Assembly: GCF_003048835.2 (NCBI RefSeq)
Contig: NZ_CP060705.1
Location: forward strand, 992,001 to 1,056,000
Length of the DNA stretch: 64,000 bases
Direction: 5' to 3'
Source of the DNA: Campylobacter concisus
GTDB taxonomy: Bacteria > Campylobacterota > Campylobacteria > Campylobacterales > Campylobacteraceae
Of this stretch, positions 28,213 through 34,600 are shown one piece after another. How positions within the stretch are numbered: position 1 is the first letter of the stretch; each line of letters opens with the position of its first letter. The notes below the pieces were generated by a model. It was not told the origin of the DNA. It saw nothing but the letters and a program-made list of their open reading frames with translations, and made no database searches. The position numbers and the translations under genes are program-made.

Positions 28213-28301
28213 AATATTTATATCCTATTCATAACTGACGCACTTCGTTTGTCGGCTTAAAGCTTTGCTTCGCACTCTGCTTTTAGCTATAAATTTAAGG
28301 G

Positions 28302-28427
28302 CTAATTTTTAAAAAGGCTAAGGGCTGAAGTAATACCAGTAACAAAAGCAAAGAAAACTATAACAGCACCAAAGAAAGAGTTTAAAAATATACCAAACTT
28401 CGTAACGTCTATAAAATCAAAATACAT
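28302..28427 (-). CDS. Tiny phage membrane protein 3 (41 residues)
   Basis: ATG at 28427 to TAG at 28302. The product begins MYFDFIDVTKFGIFLNSFFG and has one long hydrophobic helix (AVIVFFAFVTGI). AAAAAGGTTAAAA precedes the start. It lies just after the coat-protein terminator, so it heads the distal transcript of read-through or a separate promoter. It is a likely minor coat protein. Confidence 0.6.
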   Translation of the reverse strand: MYFDFIDVTKFGIFLNSFFGAVIVFFAFVTGITSALSLFKN

Positions 28428-28447
28428 TTTTAACCTTTTTAAAAATT

Positions 28448-28466
28448 AGCCCCAATTAAGGGGCAA
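28448..28466 (-). terminator. Terminator after the major coat protein gene
   Basis: On the minus strand GCCCC-TTAATT-GGGGC is followed by TAATTTTT, 30 bases past the pVIII-like stop. A strong terminator right after gene VIII is a hallmark of filamentous phages. It keeps coat protein messages far more abundant than those for pIII and assembly proteins. Confidence 0.8.
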
Positions 28467-28494
28467 ACACTTATTTCAAAGAGAAAAAAGCCTT

Positions 28495-28713
28495 TTATCT
28501 CAAAAGAGAGAAACCTTTTTTCACAGCGAAAACGACAGCAAGAACGCCGATAATAGCACCAGCAATCCCCATAAACGGACCAATGTCAGGAGTTCCGCTA
28601 ACAGTGCCGTCAGCCGCCATTGTCATACCAGCAGCCAAAGCGTTACTTGAAAGAACGCTAACAGCCGCAACACCAGCTAAAACCTTAGATTTAGCAGAAG
28701 CAAGAAATTTCAT
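28495..28713 (-). CDS. Phage major coat protein (pVIII-like)
   Basis: 72 residues. The signal peptide is about residues 1-27 or 28 (ends SNALA), leaving a mature protein of about 44 residues. That has a small polar amphipathic N-terminus (AADGTVSGTPDIGPF), one membrane helix (about 48-64, AGAIIGVLAVVFAV) and the basic tail KKGFSLLR that contacts DNA inside the virion. Size and layout are those of pVIII. The AAAGGA site and the strong terminator after it suit very high expression. Confidence 0.88.
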   Translation of the reverse strand: MKFLASAKSKVLAGVAAVSVLSSNALAAGMTMAADGTVSGTPDIGPFMGIAGAIIGVLAVVFAVKKGFSLLR

Positions 28714-28808
28714 CTGAAATCCTTTTTTTAAGAAATTTAGTAGTCTTTAACTACTTAAAAAAGGAAACACTCTTTTTTAAATAGTTAAAGGGGCTAAACC
28801 CCTTTAAT

Positions 28809-29189
28809 TTATTGTTTCTTATCAGCTTTATTAGCTGGCTTTGTGTCAAATAAGAAATATTCAACTGGATTTGCTATTGTGATTATTCTTTGGTCGTTTG
28901 GGAAACCGCCTTCAACTGGTATCTCTTCGCCTTTACGAAATTTCTCTTTAATCGCACTTGCTACAAGACCAGCAGTGTTATTATCAGGGCAGATAATTTT
29001 AAAGATAACTTTTTGCTCTACTTCATCGGTAAAGCCAGTCTTTTCATTGACAACGTCATAGATATTTGATGAAGAAATACGCACTGAAGAAGAGTAATCA
29101 TTACCTTCGAACTTGCCAGAAGCTGAACTTCTTACAAGACCGCCTTTTAGAATGTATTTTAAATCATAGTCAGATTTAACGATTTGCAT
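28809..29189 (-). CDS. Phage ssDNA-binding protein (pV-like)
   Basis: 126 residues from the ATG at 29189 (AAAAAAGGTGTT upstream). The frame is open 150 bases further, but that stretch is the structured leader and reads as implausible protein. It has beta-rich charged sequence, SVRISSSNIYDVVNEKTGF and VIFKIICPDNNT, and a Lys-rich C-terminus. Size and position ahead of the coat gene match gene V, which coats ssDNA for packaging. No OB-fold signature can be proven by eye, so this is context-weighted. Confidence 0.65.
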   Translation of the reverse strand: MQIVKSDYDLKYILKGGLVRSSASGKFEGNDYSSSVRISSSNIYDVVNEKTGFTDEVEQKVIFKIICPDNNTAGLVASAIKEKFRKGEEIPVEGGFPNDQRIITIANPVEYFLFDTKPANKADKKQ

Positions 29190-29193
29190 TTTT

Positions 29194-29271
29194 AACACCT
29201 TTTTTAGTTTATTTATTTTTGAAACACCATTTAACATAGCCCCGAAAAGGTGTTTCGTCCAAACGGGGCTA
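29194..29271 (-). promoter_or_regulatory. Structured 5' leader of the ssDNA-binding gene: interleaved stems and SD-complementary strand
   Basis: Two perfect 8-bp stems interleave: 29221-29228 (GAAACACC) with 29249-29256 (GGTGTTTC), and 29237-29244 (TAGCCCCG) with 29264-29271 (CGGGGCTA). The loops are 8, 4 and 7 bases, the arrangement of an H-type pseudoknot. In addition the transcript bases from 29254 to 29245 read AACACCTTTT, complementary to the AAAAGGTGTT Shine-Dalgarno of the gene (29194-29203). The leader can therefore either fold on itself or mask the ribosome site. Confidence 0.6.
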
Positions 29272-29294
29272 GAATAGTTTAATGCCATATTCAG

Positions 29295-29409
29295 GGCAAA
29301 ATTTACATTATTTCGATAAAATCGAAACATATGTAACATTTACATACTTTCAACACGTAAATATTACATAATATAAAATTAAACAAAGCTTAAATATGTA
29401 AATTTTACA
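29295..29409. promoter_or_regulatory. Divergent phage control region with three TGTAA-N3-TTACA operators
   Basis: Between the ssDNA-binding gene and the HTH regulator lie three 13-bp dyads: 29332-29344 (TGTAACATTTACA), 29356-29368 (CGTAAATATTACA, one arm base off) and 29397-29409 (TGTAAATTTTACA). A weaker copy is at 29295-29307. A second palindrome, TTTCGAT-AAA-ATCGAAA, is at 29311-29327. The last 13-mer ends 9 bases before the regulator start codon. These are probable repressor operators controlling both directions. Confidence 0.65.
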
Positions 29410-29418
29410 GGTAAAAAA

Positions 29419-29670
29419 ATGACAAATGCAGAAATCGCAAAAAAGCTAAAAATAGCCGAAAAAACAATATACAACTGGCGAAAAAATAGAAAAGAACTAT
29501 TTGAAGTAATAGAAGATGGTCTAAATTTAAAGGAAAACAAAGAAAGTATATATGTAAATGATACATATAAAGAATTAATAGATCTATTAGAAAAACTATC
29601 GCAACAAGAAATTCAATACTACATATCAGACATAAAAACAAGAATTTTAAAAAAGGAAATCGACAAATGA
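29419..29670 (+). CDS. Small prophage HTH regulator (candidate repressor)
   Basis: 83 residues. The N-terminal helix-turn-helix is at 2-30 (TNAEIAKKLKIAEKTIYNWR), followed by a helical, acidic C-terminus probably for dimerisation. It is transcribed opposite to the replication and structural genes, from the intergenic region with the repeated dyads, so it is the likely lysogeny regulator. ACAGGT lies upstream of the ATG. It overlaps the next gene by 4 bases, so the exported protein is made in the lysogen too. Confidence 0.75.
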   Translation: MTNAEIAKKLKIAEKTIYNWRKNRKELFEVIEDGLNLKENKESIYVNDTYKELIDLLEKLSQQEIQYYISDIKTRILKKEIDK

Positions 29671-30095
29671 GAAAATTATTAATTCTTATCATCGCTATAA
29701 TAAATTTAAATGCAATAAATATAAGACCAGTACAAGAACAAAAATACTGCAAAGAAAATAAAGACAGATCAAAAACCGAACAAGAGAAAATTATTTATGA
29801 AATAAGATGCAAAGAAACACTAAGCGAAAAATTTATGAAAGAAATTAACAATAAAGTAAAAGAAGTAAAAGAAGAATTAAACAAAAAAGGCTTAGATACA
29901 AGCGAGAAATTTGAAATATCACTAAATGAAAAAGAAGCAGTAAAAAGCATAATTGAAGCAGAAATACAAAAAATATATCTGCAATACAAAGAACGCTACA
30001 AAAACAGCCCAGAAGTAATGGAAATAAATTTTTGGAAAATACAAATTGATGAACAAAAAGACCAAAAAAAGAAGCTAGAAATAATAATGAAATAG
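29667..30095 (+). CDS. Small exported protein co-transcribed with the phage regulator
   Basis: 142 residues. A short signal peptide (MRKLLILIIAIINLNA) precedes a highly charged, mainly helical mature part with two cysteines (in QKYCKENK and EIRCKET). I know no homologue. Its 4-base overlap with the regulator implies expression in the lysogenic state. That suggests a role for the host or the prophage, such as blocking superinfection at the envelope. The role is inference only. Confidence 0.65.
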   Translation: MRKLLILIIAIINLNAINIRPVQEQKYCKENKDRSKTEQEKIIYEIRCKETLSEKFMKEINNKVKEVKEELNKKGLDTSEKFEISLNEKEAVKSIIEAEIQKIYLQYKERYKNSPEVMEINFWKIQIDEQKDQKKKLEIIMK

Positions 30096-30096
30096 A

Positions 30097-30375
30097 CTAA
30101 GCATAAACAAGCTTAATATCAAGAGCATTCACGACCTTAAATATACTTTCAAATCTAGGCTTTGAATTCTCTTTAAACATCTTATAAAAGCTTTCTCTAT
30201 TTAAATTTGCCTTCTTTGCAACGTTTTCAATGCCTTTTGACTTTGCTATATAAAATAATGCTCTTTTAAACTCTTCAATATCGCCATCGGCTAAGACTTG
30301 ATTTAAATACTCTTTTCTTAATTCATCAGTTGTTAAATAGTCTTCTAAATTAAATTTAGTAAATTCTTCTTTCAT
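30097..30375 (-). CDS. Antitoxin of a HigBA-type module (XRE HTH)
   Basis: 92 residues. The C-terminal helix-turn-helix (VAKKANLNRESFYKMFKENS) and the ending FKVVNALDIKLVYA fit the addiction-module antidote family paired with phage Gp49/HigB-like toxins. The gene follows its toxin with a 4-base overlap (toxin first, as in higBA). It should neutralise the toxin and repress the operon. Confidence 0.85.
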   Translation of the reverse strand: MKEEFTKFNLEDYLTTDELRKEYLNQVLADGDIEEFKRALFYIAKSKGIENVAKKANLNRESFYKMFKENSKPRFESIFKVVNALDIKLVYA

Positions 30376-30665
30376 TTATAATCCTTTAAAATTTCTTTTG
30401 CTTTTTTAATGTCATCGCTTTGGCTATCTTTATCACCAGCATTTAACAATATAACTATTTCATTGCCATTAAAAGTAAAAAATATCCTTAACCCACCACG
30501 ATTAAAAAACCTAAGTTCGTATAAGTCTGTATCAATAAATTTATAATCCCCTAAATGATCTTTTGTTTCTATCTGTTCCAATCTTCTTAATATAGAAACC
30601 TTGACAATAGGATTATTTAACTTATGTAACCACTTATCAAATGTTGAGCTTTTTAATACTTTCAT
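30372..30665 (-). CDS. RelE/ParE-superfamily toxin (Gp49/HigB-like addiction killer)
   Basis: 97 residues. The family pattern is visible: FDKWLHKLNNPIVKVSILRR at the start, ETKDHLGDYKFIDTDLYELR, the basic core RIFFTFNGNEIVILLNAGDK and the DIKKAKEILKDY tail. Members cleave mRNA on ribosomes or act on gyrase; which applies here cannot be told. No clear Shine-Dalgarno precedes the ATG. The promoter region holds GTAGC-N6-GCTAC (30685-30700), a possible operator. It probably helps retain the prophage. Confidence 0.85.
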   Translation of the reverse strand: MKVLKSSTFDKWLHKLNNPIVKVSILRRLEQIETKDHLGDYKFIDTDLYELRFFNRGGLRIFFTFNGNEIVILLNAGDKDSQSDDIKKAKEILKDYK

Positions 30666-30684
30666 AGGGCAAATTTTAACAAAT

Positions 30685-30700
30685 GTAGCTTAATGGCTAC
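30685..30700. promoter_or_regulatory. Dyad GTAGC-N6-GCTAC upstream of the toxin gene
   Basis: This 5-bp-arm inverted repeat lies 20 bases before the toxin start in the only upstream space available before attR. It is a candidate site for autoregulation by the toxin-antitoxin complex. Confidence 0.35.
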
Positions 30701-30721
30701 TTATAAAAATAGCGCATAACA

Positions 30722-30772
30722 CTCATAACCCGAAGGTCGGCGGTTCAAATCCGTCCTCCGCAACCAAATACC
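30722..30772 (+). repeat. attR: 51-bp copy of the tRNA-fMet 3' part
   Basis: Identical to 21330-21380 over 51 bases. The 5' half of the tRNA is absent here, so this is not a second tRNA gene. It marks the right end of the prophage. Confidence 0.93.
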
Positions 30773-30794
30773 AAGGACTTTTACCACCTTTTAA

Positions 30795-31091
30795 CTAAAC
30801 ACCAACTCCCATACCATCACGTATATCATCAACATTTAGATGGACGTAATGCAGGCTACTTTTAATATCTGTATGACCCATAAAAGCCATCAATTTATGA
30901 GCGTTAAATCCCTTCAAACTCACTAACCTAGAAGCCACCGTATGGCGTAATACATAAAGTCCGTGAGTGTTGCTAGTCCCTAAATATCCAAGATGGTTTC
31001 TCACAGCCCACCACATACGATTTGCTGTATCGTGATTTAGGTGAGTTATAGGACACTTATCTAGGGGTAAGTCTTTGTAGCTATAATAAAG
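30795..31091 (-). pseudogene. C-terminal relic of a second tyrosine integrase
   Basis: The open frame, stop-free from 31091 down to 30795, reads the C-terminal catalytic part of a tyrosine recombinase: NHDTANRMWWAVRNHLG, the box LYVLRHTVASRLVSLKG, MAFMGHTDIK and the nucleophile region SLHYVHLNVDD. The N-terminal half and the first catalytic Arg are missing. A TAA lies just upstream. It is only distantly like the intact prophage integrase. It lies 22 bases outside attR and in the same orientation, as expected if an older element used the same tRNA. Confidence 0.8.
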
Positions 31092-31171
31092 TTAATTTAA
31101 GGCATCAAATTTATTTCGGCAGTGAGGTATTACTTTTTGCAGCTATAATAAAGCTCATTAAGGCATTAAAT
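31074..31171. repeat. Two imperfect direct repeats upstream of the integrase relic
   Basis: 31074-31110 and 31136-31171 share the pattern TTTG(T/C)AGCTATAATAAAG followed by TTAAGGCAT(C/T)AAAT, offset by about 62 bases. They flank and enter the decayed integrase. They may be a small duplication or former arm-type binding sites. The remaining space 31172-31342 is AT-rich with no gene that I can see. Confidence 0.6.
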
Positions 31172-31342
31172 AGCGCGTATATGAGGTGCACCACTATTTT
31201 TACTCTAAAGAGTTTAAATATTTATAATTATGTTTTTTGCTGTTTCAAAATTTCGTTTTAAAATTTTTAACGATAATTTTAATTTGTAAAATTTCATTAA
31301 CCATCAAATTTAGTAGATAAATTTAAATTAACACAAGGCTTT

Positions 31343-32341
31343 TTATATCTTATCCGCGACACATCTAGCAAGTTCATCTTCACTATCACCCGGATATTCA
31401 CTCCAAAAATCAATCTTCAAAATTTTTCCTAATTCCTTTAAATTTTGCAAATAATCCAGCCAACGACCATCTATATAATCAACCTTTTTAACTTCTGAGA
31501 GTAGAATTTCTTGTGTTTTTAGCTCGTAAGATTTTCTAATAAATACTCCATCATAACCATCATCTTCTTGCGCATCATTTAAAGATTTATACTTTTCTAT
31601 ACACTCTTTGTATCTCTTGTGCTCTTCATTGCCAGGGTATAGCAAATTTGCACTTTTATCTAGCCTATGATTTACAAAGTCCATTTGCACTATATACTCT
31701 GGCACAGGACCATTATTAACATTACTCAAATACTTTACAAGCCTAAAATCTTTTCCGTCTAGCGCAAAAACATATTCCCAGTATCCGTACTTGCCATAAC
31801 TATAGAAAAATTTTAGTTCGCTATTTTTTATCTCTACTGCAAGCTCTGGTGGAAAATAAGCTCCGCCATCTTCATTTGGGCTCTCAAATATATCTCGCTT
31901 AGTTACTACAGCCTCATATTTGTCGCCATTTGAGAGCAAGATCACGATACCACGACGATTTTTATTTACTATTTGACACCATTTATCATCTTTAGTGCTC
32001 CCATCACAACTATCACTAAAAGTTAAAAATTTATCCTTAAATGTTTCTTGAGTTACTACAACTGCATCCTCTATGTCATCTTTATTTAGATCACCCTTGA
32101 TGGCATCATATAGTGCAGTTTGTTTTGGCAATGATGCTTTTACAGCCGCTAGCATCTTATCATCTAGCTTGGATAAATTCTCTATCTCATACTCATCACC
32201 AGAAAAAGGTATGTTCATCTGCTTTAAAGTTTTTAGCATAAATGTTGAGTTTTTCTCTACATTACTCGTACTAATATCTTGAGCAAAGGTAAAATTTAGC
32301 ATTAAAAAAGGAATACAAACGAGAACTCCAAATTTAAACAT
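31343..32341 (-). CDS. Exported protein of unknown function beside the att site
   Basis: 332 residues. The signal peptide is MFKFGVLVCIPFLMLNFTFA. The mature protein is acidic, with IKGDLNKDDIEDAVVVT (about 85-100), which resembles the calcium-binding FG-GAP/VCBS pattern seen in predicted surface proteins. Paired cysteines follow (SDSCDGSTKDDKWCQ), with more near 243 and the C-terminus. I recognise no full-length family. It stands alone between the integrase relic and ftsK with an AAGGAATAAA site, and could be cargo of the older element or a core gene. Confidence 0.7.
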   Translation of the reverse strand: MFKFGVLVCIPFLMLNFTFAQDISTSNVEKNSTFMLKTLKQMNIPFSGDEYEIENLSKLDDKMLAAVKASLPKQTALYDAIKGDLNKDDIEDAVVVTQETFKDKFLTFSDSCDGSTKDDKWCQIVNKNRRGIVILLSNGDKYEAVVTKRDIFESPNEDGGAYFPPELAVEIKNSELKFFYSYGKYGYWEYVFALDGKDFRLVKYLSNVNNGPVPEYIVQMDFVNHRLDKSANLLYPGNEEHKRYKECIEKYKSLNDAQEDDGYDGVFIRKSYELKTQEILLSEVKKVDYIDGRWLDYLQNLKELGKILKIDFWSEYPGDSEDELARCVADKI

Positions 32342-32365
32342 TTTTATTCCTTTATCTTTATAAAT

Positions 32366-34513
32366 TTAAACCAAAATTTCTCTTTGACCTTTTGCATTGA
32401 CTGGGCTTAAAACGCCCATTTTCTCCATTTGTTCTATTATATTTGCAGCCTTGTTATAGCCTATTTTTAGGCGTCTTTGTAGGTAGCTGATCGAAGTTTT
32501 TTGCTCGCTTAAGATGATCTCTTTTGCCTCTTCATATAGCTCATCAAGCTCTTCTTCGCCTAGCACGCCAGTAGCCGAGCCTGCGCTAGAGCCCTCTTCT
32601 GCTAAGAATTTCTCGTCATATATCACATCTTGTTGCTCTTTTAAGAAATTTACGATTGTCTCGATCTCTTTTTCACTAGCAAATGGCGCATGCAGTCTGA
32701 TCACTCCAGGACTTCCAGGAGGCGTAAATAACATGTCCCCGCGTCCTAGCAAGCTCTCAGCTCCCATTTGATCTAAAATAACCTTACTATCGATCCTCTG
32801 CCCCACTCTATAGCTTATCCTACTTGGTAAATTTGCCTTTATAAGACCAGTCACGACATCGACACTTGGGCGCTGGGTCGCTACTATCAAGTGTATGCCA
32901 CTAGCCCTTGCCATCTGCGCTAGACGGCCTATATAAAGCTCCACGTCCTTGCCGCTAGTCATCATAAGATCGGCTAGCTCATCGATGATCACGACTATGT
33001 ATGGGAACTGCTCGCCGCCCTCGCTCTTCATCTTTTCGTTGTAGCTCTCAATGTTTTTTGTGCGAGTTTGGCTCATTATCTTATATCTTCGCTCCATCTC
33101 AGCGACCATGTTTGAAAGCGCAGTGATCGCCTTTTTTGCTTCTGTGATAACAGGCGTCAAAAGGTGTGGAATGTCGTTATATATACTAAATTCAAGCATC
33201 TTTGGATCGATCATCATTAGGCGCAAAGTTTGTGGGCTATTTCTATAAAGCAAACTTAAAAGCATCGCGTTTATGCCCACACTCTTGCCAGATCCTGTTG
33301 TGCCAGCGATCAGCAAATGCGGGAGCTTTTTAAGGTCGGTTACAAAAGGAGCGCCCACGATATCCTTACCAAGCGCCATTGTTAGCGGACTGCTAGCGTT
33401 TTTAAAGACTTCGCTCTCTAAAATTTCTTTTAGATAGATCGTCTCTAAATTTTGATTTGGAACCTCGATGCCAACGACATCTTTGCCAGGGATCGGCGCT
33501 TGGATACGGATAGTTTGAGCCTTTAGCGCCATGGCTAGGTCATCTTGCAAAGTGAGAATTTTACTCACCTTTATGTGTGGGGCTGGGCGAAATTCAAATG
33601 TAGTGACGATAGGGCCAGTGTAGGTTCGCACCACGTCGCCATCTATCTTAAATTTACGCAGTTTATCGAGTAAATTTGAAATTTGCTGGTCGATCTCGGC
33701 CTCATTTATATTGTGCGAGCGCTTTGGAGGGTCGTTTAGAAATTTAAGCGGTGGCAAAACAAAGTCTTTTGGCTTTTCGACCTTGCCGCGTTCTATCTGA
33801 TCAAGAAGTTTTTTGTTTTCAGCCACTTCATTTAGAATTTCAACCCCGCTTATAGTTGCAGGTCTGCTCTCTTGTGCCGGCTCCATCTCTGGCTCTGGCT
33901 CGCTCTCTAAATTTGGCTCATCATCATTTAGCACCTGAGCATCTATAAGCTCTTCTTCTCTTATCTCTTCGGCTTTTGGCTTTTTGCTCTCTATCTTTGG
34001 TATCTGCCTTGCCCTTACCTCTTTTACGCCTCTGCTTTTTTCTTCATAGCTATTTGGCTCTTTATCTACAAAAGCCTTTCTTAAAACGATGATAAAATTT
34101 TCTCTAAAAGCAAGCCCAAGCGAGATGATAAATATCATAAGTATAGCAACCGCAGTGCCGATAGCACCGATGACTTCTTTTAGAGCTGAGACTATAAAGC
34201 CGCCTATCACGCCGCTATTTGCTCCAGAAGTAGTTAGCGCTTGAAACATCAAAAATGCGACAAAAAATAGAAAAATCCCAACCACAAACTGGGCAAAATC
34301 AAAGTCAAATTTCTTAAAATTTTTATATACAAAATAGCCTAGAACGATAAGCAAAAATGGATAAACATAGGCGATAAGTCCAAAATATTTAATATTAAAA
34401 ACGCCAAGGCTTTGTCCAAGTGAGCCTACAAAATCAGCAGTCGGAGCAGCCGTAGCGATACCAAAATATATAAAAAAACAAACAAAAATAGTAAATAATA
34501 TATGTCGTAAAAT
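32366..34513 (-). CDS. ftsK: DNA translocase FtsK (probable ATT start)
   Basis: Canonical starts give only a TTG at 34354 (662 residues). The frame stays open upstream and encodes a membrane segment (HILFTIFVCFFIYFGIATAA), so that TTG would cut the N-terminal domain. No ATG, GTG or TTG occurs in frame, but ATT at 34513 has AAAGGA 6 bases upstream, giving 715 residues. Four membrane helices are in the first 150 residues. The linker is acidic. The RecA-like motor has Walker A AGTTGSGKSV and Walker B YIVVIIDELADLM, and the C-terminal gamma winged helix is SYLQRRLKIGYNKAANIIE. It pumps DNA at the septum. It lies beside flgL as in C. jejuni. Confidence 0.88.
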   Translation of the reverse strand: MLRHILFTIFVCFFIYFGIATAAPTADFVGSLGQSLGVFNIKYFGLIAYVYPFLLIVLGYFVYKNFKKFDFDFAQFVVGIFLFFVAFLMFQALTTSGANSGVIGGFIVSALKEVIGAIGTAVAILMIFIISLGLAFRENFIIVLRKAFVDKEPNSYEEKSRGVKEVRARQIPKIESKKPKAEEIREEELIDAQVLNDDEPNLESEPEPEMEPAQESRPATISGVEILNEVAENKKLLDQIERGKVEKPKDFVLPPLKFLNDPPKRSHNINEAEIDQQISNLLDKLRKFKIDGDVVRTYTGPIVTTFEFRPAPHIKVSKILTLQDDLAMALKAQTIRIQAPIPGKDVVGIEVPNQNLETIYLKEILESEVFKNASSPLTMALGKDIVGAPFVTDLKKLPHLLIAGTTGSGKSVGINAMLLSLLYRNSPQTLRLMMIDPKMLEFSIYNDIPHLLTPVITEAKKAITALSNMVAEMERRYKIMSQTRTKNIESYNEKMKSEGGEQFPYIVVIIDELADLMMTSGKDVELYIGRLAQMARASGIHLIVATQRPSVDVVTGLIKANLPSRISYRVGQRIDSKVILDQMGAESLLGRGDMLFTPPGSPGVIRLHAPFASEKEIETIVNFLKEQQDVIYDEKFLAEEGSSAGSATGVLGEEELDELYEEAKEIILSEQKTSISYLQRRLKIGYNKAANIIEQMEKMGVLSPVNAKGQREILV

Positions 34514-34568
34514 CTTAGATCCTTTATAAAAAAGGCTTATTATAGCACGCCAGAGTTTAATTTTTAAA

Positions 34569-34600
34569 AAATCAGCAAGCCAAGCCTGCTGATTTAAATT
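34569..34600 (-). terminator. Terminator after flgL
   Basis: On the minus strand AAATCAGCAGGC and GCTTGCTGATTT form a long stem with a short loop, followed by a run of T, directly after the flgL stop. It separates flgL from ftsK. Confidence 0.8.

Noticed and set aside
29405..29752. 115-residue hydrophobic minus-strand ORF
   Set aside because: It is the reverse shadow of the HTH regulator and exported protein genes, whose plus-strand frames have ribosome sites and sensible domains.
30722..30772. A second tRNA-Met gene
   Set aside because: Only the 3' part of the tRNA is present; the 5' acceptor and D arm are missing, so it is attR.
34354..34356. TTG at 34354 as the ftsK start
   Set aside because: It would remove a membrane helix encoded in the open upstream frame, and no ribosome site precedes it.
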